Shown here piece by piece: positions 1 through 6,554 of a stretch of 10,017 nt of DNA. The notes under the pieces were generated by a model. That model ran no database searches, was not told the origin of the DNA, and was given only the letters and a program-made list of their open reading frames with translations. The DNA is from an uncultured Ruminococcus sp. (GTDB lineage Bacteria; Bacillota; Clostridia; Oscillospirales; Ruminococcaceae). The stretch spans positions 1 through 10,017 of the forward strand of contig CAMAIG010000030.1 in NCBI GenBank assembly GCA_945835085.1, in the 5' to 3' direction. The position numbers were made by a program, and so were the translations under genes. Each line of letters begins with the position of its first letter. Position 1 is the stretch's first letter.

Positions 1-12
1 ACTCTGGGTTAA

Positions 13-1008
13 ATGGAAAACAACGAAAAAAACAACAGCGGACCCATAAAGCATTCCCGTCCGGGCTCATTCCTTGATAATGTAAGAAGGATCGAGGAGG
101 AGGAAAAAAGAGCTGCCCTTGAAGAAGAATCAAAGGCTGCTGCCCAAAAGGCCGAGGAGGAACAGCGGGAGCGCCGTGCTTATGAGGAAAAGCTGAAAAA
201 AGAGCGCCTGGAGCTTATGAAGCTAAAACAGGGCGTCATTTCGGAGAATGATATTGAAAAGGAAGAAAAGGTCGAAAAAACCTATACTATATGGGAAAAG
301 ATATCAAACTTTTTCTATCACAACAAGGTCTATCTCGTAGTGGGAGGAATATTTGCGGCGATTGCAATTTTCCTTATCTATGACTATGTGACCACAGAGC
401 GGGCGGATATTCAGTCCCTGTTTATTGCCTGCGACTTTGAAATGACATATAAAGCTTCCGATGTTTCGGAGCTTTGGAGCAGCTATGGCGAGGATTACAA
501 CGGCGACAAAAAATCCGTTGTAAAGCTTTACTATGTTCCCGCTCTTTATGATAATGAGGATATGACCACCGCATATCTTGTCCAGAGCGACCGAACAAAG
601 CTAATGGCGGAGTTTCAGTCGGGTGAAACCATTATCATAATCGGTGACAAGGACGCTTATCAGGCTCTCGGAGTCCTTGAAAATGCCTTTGTGGACGCAA
701 GGGAGCTTTTCCCCGATGACCCTTATGCCGAGGAGCTTGGCTACCGCCTTCAGGGCACGGATTTCAAGGATATGATTGGCAGACCCGATATGGACGACAG
801 CAAGCTTTATGTGTCATTCAGAAAGCCCATCAAAACCATGGGACTGAGCGAGGAGAAGATGCAGGTGAATTTTGACCGCTCACTGAGCTTTTTCAAAAAT
901 TTCCTTGCCGAGCATCGTGTTGAGGGAAAAACACTGGAGCCTACTCCCGACCCTGCGCCCGTGGAGGATGAATATGCTTTGGAAGAAAACGGAGAGCAAG
1001 GCTCATGA
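13..1008 (+). CDS. single-pass membrane protein with cytosolic coiled coil, function unknown
   Basis: I do not recognise a named family. The 331-residue protein has a charged Glu/Lys/Arg/Ala-rich stretch at about residues 25-90 that should form a long helix or coiled coil, then one hydrophobic segment at about 106-126 (VYLVVGGIFAAIAIFLIYDY), then a soluble region of about 200 residues. There is no signal peptide, and the basic N-terminal side suggests the coiled coil is cytosolic and the C-terminal domain extracytoplasmic. That domain has alternating strands and helices (for example GETIIIIGDKDAY at 204-216) and ends in a Pro/Glu-rich tail. It loosely recalls the lobes of solute-binding proteins in Clostridia, which is only an impression. 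The start follows a TAA at 10-12 in the same frame; a binding site can hardly be judged because the window begins 12 bases upstream. The stop overlaps the recQ start (ATGA at 1005-1008), implying cotranscription and coupled translation. Confidence 0.85.
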   Translation: MENNEKNNSGPIKHSRPGSFLDNVRRIEEEEKRAALEEESKAAAQKAEEEQRERRAYEEKLKKERLELMKLKQGVISENDIEKEEKVEKTYTIWEKISNFFYHNKVYLVVGGIFAAIAIFLIYDYVTTERADIQSLFIACDFEMTYKASDVSELWSSYGEDYNGDKKSVVKLYYVPALYDNEDMTTAYLVQSDRTKLMAEFQSGETIIIIGDKDAYQALGVLENAFVDARELFPDDPYAEELGYRLQGTDFKDMIGRPDMDDSKLYVSFRKPIKTMGLSEEKMQVNFDRSLSFFKNFLAEHRVEGKTLEPTPDPAPVEDEYALEENGEQGS

Positions 1009-3260
1009 ATAAATACGATGTCCTGAAACGCTGCTTCGGATACGACAGCTTCCGTGAAGGTCAGGAAATGCTGGTGGACAGCATACTTGCAGGGAGAGAT
1101 ACTCTGGGAGTAATGCCCACAGGTGCGGGAAAATCCATATGCTACCAGGTTCCCGCTCTGATGATGAGGGGGATAACTCTTGTAATATCGCCCCTTATCT
1201 CCCTTATGCAGGACCAGGTCACATCTCTGGTGCAGGCGGGAGTAAGAGCGGCATACATAAACAGCACACTGACTGTAAATGAGCTTTACACCGTTATCAG
1301 AAACGCTTCCGAGGGAGCGTACAAGCTGATATATATCGCCCCGGAAAGGCTTGACAGCGATATCTTTCTGGACTTTGCCATGAAGGCGGATATCAGTGCC
1401 ATAACGGTGGACGAGGCTCACTGCATTTCTCAGTGGGGACAGGATTTCAGACCAAGCTATCTTAATATCCCGAAATTTGCATCGTCACTTCCGAAAAGAC
1501 CCGTTATCTCCGCATTTACAGCCACTGCCACCGATAGGGTCAGAGAGGATATTCAGAGGTTATTGGAGCTTAATGACCCCTTTTCCCTTGTAACGGGCTT
1601 TGACAGAAAAAATCTATATTTTGAAGTAAAGCAGCCCACCGACAAGCTCCATGAGCTGCAAAGTCTGATAACGAAATATATCAATGAGGACAGAAGCGGC
1701 ATAGTTTACTGTTCAACGAGGAAAAATGTTGAGAATGTCTGTGACAAGCTCAGAAGTTTGGGATTTCCTACCGCAAGATACCATGCAGGGCTTTCCGACG
1801 AGGAACGCCGCACAGGTCAGGAGGATTTTATCTATGACCGTGTGAAGGTCATGGTGGCAACAAATGCATTCGGCATGGGCATTGACAAATCAAATGTGGG
1901 CTTTGTTATCCATTACAATATGCCTAAGGACCTGGAGAGCTATTATCAGGAAGCGGGACGAGCAGGGCGTGACGGTTCTCCTGCGGACTGCATTCTCCTT
2001 TACAGCGGGCAGGACGTGGTGACGGCGAAATTCCTCATAGACAAAAGTTACGAGGAATCGGAGTCCGAGCCTGAGATTGCATCGGAGCTTAGGCGGCGTG
2101 ATATGAAAAGGCTCCATGACATGACCGTTTACAGCACCTGCGACGGCTGCCTGCGTTCATATATACTCAGATATTTCGGTGAGAAGGCTCCCGCAGAATG
2201 CGGAAACTGCTCATGCTGCTGTTCCGATGAGGGAGCGGAGGATATCACGGTGGACGCCCAGAAAATAATGTCCTGCATCTTCCGTGCAGGGCAGAGATAC
2301 GGTGCAAAAATGATCTGCGATATCCTTAAAGGCTCGAAAAACAGCAGCATCGTTTCAAAGGGCTTTGACAGCCTGTCCACATACGGTATAATGAAGGATG
2401 AGGACACAAAAAGGATAATGCATATCATCGAAAAGCTGGAGGGAATGGGATATATCTCCCGGACAGACAGCGAATATCCCGTGCTGAAGCTTGAAAATAC
2501 AGCGGCAGAGGTGCTGAGGGGCAAGGTCAGGGTAATGGCAAGAATGCCTAAGAAGCCTGTGGAAAAAAGAAAAACAGCTGTGGTTTACAATTACGACCCG
2601 CAGCTTATGGAGATGCTGAAGGCTCTGAGAAAAAAAGCGGCGGAGCGTCAGGGCATTCCCGTTTATATGGTCTTTTCCGATTCTGCGCTTCGTGATATGT
2701 GCATAAAGCTTCCCAGGACGGAAAAGGAGTTTCTTTCCGTTTCGGGAGTTGGAGCTGCAAAGCTTGAACGATATGGCAGCAGCTTCCTTGATGCAATAAA
2801 TGCATACGTTATACAGAATTTCCCGAAGGCAGTGGAAATAACAACAAAGACCTCCTCACAGCGGCGGCTTAAAAATGCAGCCTCGGTAAAGAACGGCTTT
2901 GAGGAGATAAAGCGTGGACTTGCCAATGTGTCCGTAACGGAGGATATCCATATAACAGGTTTCTGCGACAGCATTATTGCTGCATCGGGAGCGGATATTT
3001 CCGTTTCGGCTCTGCGAAACGCCGTAACGGGCTGGCTTGAAAGCATAGGCGTGCTTGTTACGCTAAAAGACGAAAACGGTCATGCATACAAGCAGATAAC
3101 CGATTCCTCCGAAGAGCTTGGCATTTACAGCGAGATGGTGCAGAGTGCCAATGGGGGCAGGTCTTATGTAAGGGTGAAATATACCCCTGCGGCACAGCAG
3201 TTTATCCTTGATAATCTTGATGCGGTCGAAGCGTTTGCCTTAAATAGCTTAAACGTTTGA
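1005..3260 (+). CDS. recQ: ATP-dependent DNA helicase RecQ with extra C-terminal domain
   Basis: RecQ is a 3'-5' DNA helicase of superfamily 2 acting in recombination and repair of stalled forks. Visible in order: the family's N-terminal FREGQ motif (16-20), Walker A GVMPTGAGKS (35-44), DEAH box (136-139) followed by the RecQ-specific aromatic loop HCISQWGQDFRPSY (139-152), SAFTATA (169-175), and motif VI QEAGRAGRDG (315-324). A zinc site follows with C382, C399, C402 and C405 in the spacing seen in RecQ; C379, C404 and C406 are additional cysteines. Then come an RQC winged-helix region (about 412-515) and an HRDC domain (about 530-606). At 751 residues it is longer than the roughly 610 of E. 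coli RecQ, because about 140 residues follow HRDC. The ATG at 1005 has GGAGAG at 991-996 and overlaps the preceding stop by four bases. No frameshift or missing catalytic residue was seen. Confidence 0.97.
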   Translation: MNKYDVLKRCFGYDSFREGQEMLVDSILAGRDTLGVMPTGAGKSICYQVPALMMRGITLVISPLISLMQDQVTSLVQAGVRAAYINSTLTVNELYTVIRNASEGAYKLIYIAPERLDSDIFLDFAMKADISAITVDEAHCISQWGQDFRPSYLNIPKFASSLPKRPVISAFTATATDRVREDIQRLLELNDPFSLVTGFDRKNLYFEVKQPTDKLHELQSLITKYINEDRSGIVYCSTRKNVENVCDKLRSLGFPTARYHAGLSDEERRTGQEDFIYDRVKVMVATNAFGMGIDKSNVGFVIHYNMPKDLESYYQEAGRAGRDGSPADCILLYSGQDVVTAKFLIDKSYEESESEPEIASELRRRDMKRLHDMTVYSTCDGCLRSYILRYFGEKAPAECGNCSCCCSDEGAEDITVDAQKIMSCIFRAGQRYGAKMICDILKGSKNSSIVSKGFDSLSTYGIMKDEDTKRIMHIIEKLEGMGYISRTDSEYPVLKLENTAAEVLRGKVRVMARMPKKPVEKRKTAVVYNYDPQLMEMLKALRKKAAERQGIPVYMVFSDSALRDMCIKLPRTEKEFLSVSGVGAAKLERYGSSFLDAINAYVIQNFPKAVEITTKTSSQRRLKNAASVKNGFEEIKRGLANVSVTEDIHITGFCDSIIAASGADISVSALRNAVTGWLESIGVLVTLKDENGHAYKQITDSSEELGIYSEMVQSANGGRSYVRVKYTPAAQQFILDNLDAVEAFALNSLNV

Positions 3261-3269
3261 AATTCTCTT

Positions 3270-3293
3270 GCTCATATTTAACGGAATATGGGC
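3270..3293 (+). other. hairpin just downstream of recQ
   Basis: GCTCATATT (3270-3278) pairs with AATATGGGC (3285-3293) around a six-base loop, nine pairs with one G-U. It begins ten bases after the recQ stop. No T-run follows it, so it is a poor intrinsic terminator; it could be a 3'-end stabiliser or take part in Rho-dependent ending. The pairing is seen; the role is inference. Confidence 0.35.
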
Positions 3294-3301
3294 AGAATAT
3301 A

Positions 3302-3325
3302 TGTGCATTAGTGAAAAAATGCACA
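3302..3325. promoter_or_regulatory. inverted repeat upstream of the DHH gene promoter
   Basis: TGTGCATT (3302-3309) and AATGCACA (3318-3325) form a perfect eight-base inverted repeat with an eight-base A-rich spacer. It ends seven bases before the proposed -35 box, where a dimeric regulator could bind. In RNA it could instead form a second hairpin after recQ, but the nearest T-run (from 3337) is too far away for a standard terminator. Its function is not shown by the sequence. Confidence 0.35.
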
Positions 3326-3332
3326 AAAGCTA

Positions 3333-3361
3333 TTGATTTTTTTAAGAAAATGTGGTAAACT
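3333..3361 (+). promoter_or_regulatory. sigma-A-type promoter for the DHH gene
   Basis: A -35 box TTGATT (3333-3338) and a -10 box TAAACT (3356-3361) are separated by exactly 17 bases, and TGG directly before the -10 gives an extended -10 element. Transcription would begin near 3368, leaving a leader of about 30 bases that includes the ribosome binding site. The box match is imperfect (4 of 6 and 4 of 6), but spacing, extended -10 and position support it. Confidence 0.6.
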
Positions 3362-3381
3362 TAATTATATGATTTTTTCTC

Positions 3382-3389
3382 AAAGGAGA
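3382..3389 (+). promoter_or_regulatory. ribosome binding site fixing the DHH gene start
   Basis: AAAGGAGA lies nine bases before the ATG at 3399. The frame is open further upstream, with an ATG at 3369 and a TTG at 3333, but neither has a binding site and both fall at or before the predicted transcription start. This selects 3399 as the start. Confidence 0.85.
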
Positions 3390-3398
3390 TGTTGGAAA

Positions 3399-4328
3399 AT
3401 GCGCCTTGTAACCCGTTCCGACTTTGACGGACTTGCCTGCGGAGCGCTGCTTAAAGATGCGGGCATTATAGATTCATGGAAATTTGCGCACCCGAAGGAT
3501 CTTCAGGACGGTCTTATTGAGATAACAGAAAATGACTGTCTTGCAAACGTTCCTTTTGTAGAGGGCTGCGGACTTTGGTTTGACCATCACTCCAGCGAGC
3601 AGGAGAGAAATCAGCTTGAGGGAAAATACAAGGGCGAGAGCCGCATTACACCCTCCTGTGCAAGAATAATTTACGATTATTACGGCGGCAAGGAGCGTTT
3701 TGCTCATTATGACGACATGATGGCCGCTGTTGATAAGGTTGACTCGGGAAATCTTACCCGTGAGGAGATACTTCACCCCGAGGGCTGGATACTTGTTGGC
3801 TTCCTTATGGACCCCAGAACCGGTCTTGGAAGATGGAGAAACTTTACTATCTCCAACTATCAGCTCATGGAAAAGCTTATCGACTGCTGCCGCACGATGA
3901 CTACGGAGGAGATTCTTAACCTCCCCGATGTCAAGGAAAGAATAGAGGTTTATTATGAGCAGAACGATAAGTTCATCGAGATGGTAAAGGCTCATACCCG
4001 TGTTGAAAAGGACGTTATCATTTCCGATCTGCGTGGGGTCGATCCCATTTACAGCGGCAACAGATTCCTTATTTACAGCCTCTATCCCGAGCAGAACATC
4101 TCTGCATGGATAGTAAGCGGCAAGGGCGGCAAGGGCTGCTCCTGTGCCTGCGGATATTCTATCCTTAACCGCACCTCAAATGTCAATGTGGGAAGCCTTA
4201 TGCTCAAATACGGCGGCGGCGGACACAAGGCTGTGGGAACCTGCCAGTTTACCGATGAGGATATGGACGCAAAGATACCTCAGCTCCTTGACGAGCTTGT
4301 TAACTACGACAAGTATTACAATGTATGA
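3399..4328 (+). CDS. DHH/DHHA1-family phosphoesterase (exopolyphosphatase-like subgroup)
   Basis: This 309-residue protein belongs to the DHH phosphoesterase superfamily, metal-dependent enzymes that include RecJ, NrnA and inorganic pyrophosphatases. Metal-binding motifs are visible: SDFDG (7-11, D8 and D10), the DHH signature in WFDHHSSE (60-67), and a further acidic motif AVDKVDSG (110-117). The C-terminal DHHA1 domain carries the substrate-binding glycine motif YGGGGHKAVGTCQF (271-284). The set of conserved stretches (HPKDLQDG, MDPRTGLGR, SNYQLM, GNRFLIYSLYP) matches a subgroup of about 310 residues often annotated as exopolyphosphatase; the true substrate (polyphosphate, short oligonucleotide or dinucleotide) cannot be told from sequence. 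It is cytosolic, with no signal peptide or membrane segment. It has its own promoter and ends at the shared terminator, so it is probably a single-gene unit. Sure of the superfamily, less so of the reaction. Confidence 0.93.
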   Translation: MRLVTRSDFDGLACGALLKDAGIIDSWKFAHPKDLQDGLIEITENDCLANVPFVEGCGLWFDHHSSEQERNQLEGKYKGESRITPSCARIIYDYYGGKERFAHYDDMMAAVDKVDSGNLTREEILHPEGWILVGFLMDPRTGLGRWRNFTISNYQLMEKLIDCCRTMTTEEILNLPDVKERIEVYYEQNDKFIEMVKAHTRVEKDVIISDLRGVDPIYSGNRFLIYSLYPEQNISAWIVSGKGGKGCSCACGYSILNRTSNVNVGSLMLKYGGGGHKAVGTCQFTDEDMDAKIPQLLDELVNYDKYYNV

Positions 4329-4351
4329 TTACATAGAATTTTAACAAAATG

Positions 4352-4382
4352 CCCCGCCTGACGTTTTTGCCGTCAGACGGGG
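4352..4382. terminator. shared bidirectional intrinsic terminator between converging genes
   Basis: CCCCG (4352-4356) plus CTGACG (4358-4363) pair with CGTCAG (4371-4376) plus CGGGG (4378-4382), eleven pairs with one C-A mismatch and a seven-base loop. On the plus strand TCATTTATTT follows; on the minus strand CATTTTGTTAAAATT follows. It begins 24 bases after the DHH gene stop and immediately follows the stop of the minus-strand 68-residue gene, so it can end both transcripts. Confidence 0.85.
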
Positions 4383-4386
4383 TCAT

Positions 4387-4593
4387 TTATTTCAGTCCGT
4401 ATTTTTCGTAAAATGCGTCAATATCTGCCTGTGTCCTCACAAGCTCGGAATAATGGAGCTTTTTATCGGTCTTGCTGTAAAATCCGATGGTCTTTTCCCC
4501 TGTGCATACGCTTGATTCCAGTCTTATCATATCCGCCGTAAAGCCCTCGGGGATAGAAAGGGTCTGCGGCGTTTTCTTTGAAAAAATTCCCAT
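4387..4593 (-). CDS. small conserved-looking protein of unknown function, 68 residues
   Basis: I do not recognise a family. The protein begins MGIFSKKTPQ, has no membrane segment or signal peptide, contains one cysteine in the middle, and ends in an acidic-aromatic helix, DIDAFYEKYGLK. It is probably cytosolic. It is the last gene of the minus-strand cluster: its ATG follows the rluB stop after one base (TGATATG), which suggests coupled translation, and the terminator hairpin follows its stop directly. An alternative ATG at 4614 would add seven residues (MQSDSSD) but overlap rluB by 20 bases and has no better binding site, so I prefer 4593. A real gene is supported by its tight fit between rluB and the terminator and by a protein-like composition; function is open. 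Confidence 0.7.
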   Translation of the reverse strand: MGIFSKKTPQTLSIPEGFTADMIRLESSVCTGEKTIGFYSKTDKKLHYSELVRTQADIDAFYEKYGLK

Positions 4594-4594
4594 A

Positions 4595-5323
4595 TCACTG
4601 CTGTCCGATTGCATTTCTCATGGCTCTTACTTCCTCGGCGGTAAGCTCACGCCATGCCCCGGGCTTAAGCATTCCAAGCTTCAGAGGTCCGATTGATGTT
4701 CTGCGGAGTCTTGCGACCTCAAGCCCTACAGCCTCGCACATACGGCGTATCTGACGATTTCTGCCCTCATGAATGGTTATTCTCATAACGCTTCTGTCGG
4801 TGCCGTCTACCTCCACATTCACGACCGCAGGCTGGGTCATTCTTCCGTCAAGCATCACACCCTCTGTAAGGGTAACTATCTGCTCATCGGTAATCTTTGA
4901 CATTACCGTGACACGATAGGTCTTGCTCACATGACGGGAGGGGTGCATTATATCATTTGCAAACTTTCCGTCATTGGTAAAAAGCAGCAGTCCCTCGGAG
5001 TTGCGGTCAAGCCTTCCTATGGGATATACTCTTTCCTCAAGCCCTGTAAGCAGCTCCGTAACGCATTTTCTGTCAAGCTCGTCGGACATGGTGGTAACAT
5101 ATCCACGGGGCTTATTGAGCATGATATAGTATTTGCGGCGCTTCTTTGTGTATCTTACACGCTCGCCGTTAACCATTATAACATCACGGTCATTTGCCTT
5201 GTCGCCAAGCTGTGCTGTCCTGCCGTTGACCTTAATGGCACCCTGAGATATAAGCTCCTCTGCCTTTCTGCGGGAGCATATGCCGCTGTCGGAAAGGATC
5301 TTCTGAAGTCGTATTTTTTCCAT
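4595..5323 (-). CDS. rluB: rRNA pseudouridine synthase, RsuA/RluB/RluE/RluF family
   Basis: The enzyme converts a specific uridine of ribosomal RNA to pseudouridine; RluB-type members act on 23S rRNA, RsuA on 16S. The 242-residue protein has an N-terminal S4 RNA-binding domain (about 3-50, RLQKILSDSGICSRRKAEELI), the KPRGYV motif (71-76), the catalytic motif GRLDRNSEGLLLFTNDG (103-119) with D106 as the expected nucleophile, and HEGRNRQIRRM (185-195). Length and domain order are normal. The start has AAGGAAG (complement of 5331-5337) seven bases upstream, lying inside the end of the carboxypeptidase gene, whose stop is four bases before this ATG; the two are surely cotranscribed. In Bacillus rluB (ypuL) also lies after dacB, with spmA and spmB between. 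RluB is the best guess within the family because of this neighbourhood, but target site is not shown. Confidence 0.93.
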   Translation of the reverse strand: MEKIRLQKILSDSGICSRRKAEELISQGAIKVNGRTAQLGDKANDRDVIMVNGERVRYTKKRRKYYIMLNKPRGYVTTMSDELDRKCVTELLTGLEERVYPIGRLDRNSEGLLLFTNDGKFANDIMHPSRHVSKTYRVTVMSKITDEQIVTLTEGVMLDGRMTQPAVVNVEVDGTDRSVMRITIHEGRNRQIRRMCEAVGLEVARLRRTSIGPLKLGMLKPGAWRELTAEEVRAMRNAIGQQ

Positions 5324-5327
5324 ATTT

Positions 5328-6491
5328 TCACTTCCTTAAAAAATAAAGCCAGAACTTTTTGAAATAATCTTTGATAGTATCAATAATGCTCTTTCTCGGA
5401 GGCAACGCATCGGATATTGGTGCGCTCTCAGCCGCCGTCATGGGGATACGGTCTATCTCCTTATCTCCGTCATAGACAATGAGCGTGCCTATCTCTTTTC
5501 CGCAGGCAACAGGAGCGTATACCATGGGCGGGGAAACTATCCTCCAGGAGATGAGGCTTTTTTCTCCCCCGATCTCGGTATATTCGGGCGTTCTCGCAGG
5601 TACGAGCCTTAAACTGTCGGTATTTCCTCCTGCAAGGGAAACGTAATACTCGATATTGTCCTCAACAGTCCTTCTCTCAGTAACGGAAAAACCATAATCA
5701 AGCATTTTCCTATGGTCGTTCCAGTCATCGGGAGCGTTCAGGGTAACGCAGACAAGCGTAACTCCATTTCGCGGTGCAGCCGACACAAGACATCTTCCCG
5801 CCTCGTCGGTAAATCCCGTCTTTACGCCGATACAGCCCTCGTAATTATCAAGGAGCTTGTTTGTATTGTAAAGGTATCTGTCATAGGGCGGGTCGCCGAA
5901 GCTGAGCTTCATTGAGCTCTTTGAGCATATCTGCAAAAAATCGGGATTTTTTATCGCATATGCCGCAAGATGAGCCATATCCTCCGCTGTGGAGTAATGG
6001 TCGTCGTCATGAAGCCCCGAGGGCGTTACAAAATGAGTGTTTTTCAGTCCCAGCTCTGCCGCTCTGCCGTTCATGAGCCTTGCAAATGAGGGAATATCCC
6101 CCGCAATACGCACGGCAGCGCAGTTTGCCGCATCATTTCCCGAAGGCAGCAGCATACCGATGCACAGATCCCGCTTGGAAACTATATCCCCCTCGCAAAG
6201 CCCCATTGTTGAGCCTTCCGTATGAACGGCGGTGCTGTCGGCAGTGAATTCCTCGTCAAGCCCGCCGCTTTCAAGGGTGATAAGGGCTGTCATTATCTTT
6301 GTGGTGCTTGCCATGGGAAGCTTTGTCCTGTAATTTTTACCCATTATCACTCTGCCGCTGTCGGCTTCGATGACAACGGCGGCAAGCGCCGATATTCCTT
6401 CGGTTTCGGGCACCGCTCCCGCAAGGGGTGCAAGCACCGTCAAAGCAGCCATTGCCAGTGCGGCAGCTGCACCGAATAACCTTATTTTCAT
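5328..6491 (-). CDS. D-alanyl-D-alanine carboxypeptidase, PBP5-like (peptidase S11)
   Basis: This secreted, membrane-attached serine enzyme removes the terminal D-alanine from peptidoglycan pentapeptides and so limits cross-linking. With the start at 6491 the protein has 387 residues. Numbered from that start, it shows a signal peptide (about 1-26, cleavage after PLAGA), the S-x-x-K motif STTK (62-65), SGN (117-119) and KTG (224-226), the three active-site motifs of the family. A PBP5-type C-terminal beta domain follows, and the last 20 residues form an aromatic, basic amphipathic helix (IIDTIKDYFKKFWLYFL) of the kind that anchors such enzymes to the membrane surface. An ATG at 6497 adds two residues, but the GGGGGA binding site touches it directly; the ATG at 6491 has a six-base spacing. 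Position fits dacB or dacF of sporeformers; I cannot say which. The binding site lies in a possible hairpin. Confidence 0.95.
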   Translation of the reverse strand: MKIRLFGAAAALAMAALTVLAPLAGAVPETEGISALAAVVIEADSGRVIMGKNYRTKLPMASTTKIMTALITLESGGLDEEFTADSTAVHTEGSTMGLCEGDIVSKRDLCIGMLLPSGNDAANCAAVRIAGDIPSFARLMNGRAAELGLKNTHFVTPSGLHDDDHYSTAEDMAHLAAYAIKNPDFLQICSKSSMKLSFGDPPYDRYLYNTNKLLDNYEGCIGVKTGFTDEAGRCLVSAAPRNGVTLVCVTLNAPDDWNDHRKMLDYGFSVTERRTVEDNIEYYVSLAGGNTDSLRLVPARTPEYTEIGGEKSLISWRIVSPPMVYAPVACGKEIGTLIVYDGDKEIDRIPMTAAESAPISDALPPRKSIIDTIKDYFKKFWLYFLRK

Positions 6492-6494
6492 AAA

Positions 6495-6540
6495 CATTCC
6501 CCCAAAACTTCTGCTTTTACAAAAGCATATGCGGGGAATG
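6495..6540 (-). promoter_or_regulatory. leader hairpin that would hide the carboxypeptidase ribosome binding site
   Basis: In minus-strand RNA, CAUUCCCC (6540-6533) can pair perfectly with GGGGAAUG (6502-6495), which is the Shine-Dalgarno sequence of the carboxypeptidase gene and the bases next to it. The 30-base loop holds a smaller stem, UGCUUU with AAAGCA (6527-6512). No T-run follows, so it is not an intrinsic terminator. If it forms, it would limit independent initiation of the downstream gene. The complementarity is seen; regulation is inference. Confidence 0.45.
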
Positions 6541-6554
6541 TCCGTGATTATGAA

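Noticed and set aside
1..12. Bases before the first gene read as the end of an upstream gene (TAA at 10-12).
   Set aside because: Only three codons precede the stop, so nothing supports a coding region; the stop only shows that the first gene cannot start further upstream in this frame.
807..1421. A 204-codon open frame on the minus strand over the first gene and recQ.
   Set aside because: It lies across two well-supported plus-strand genes, and its translation is rich in Cys, Ser and His with no recognisable motif.
4144..4344. A 66-codon plus-strand open frame within the end of the DHH gene.
   Set aside because: It lies almost wholly inside the DHH gene in another frame, and nothing in its translation resembles a family.
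4931..5362. A 143-codon open frame on the plus strand over rluB.
   Set aside because: It is antisense to a clear pseudouridine synthase gene, with no binding site and no family signature.
6495..6540. The ytfJ-carboxypeptidase hairpin as an intrinsic terminator.
   Set aside because: No T-run follows the stem on the minus strand; the arm is followed by the start codon region instead.
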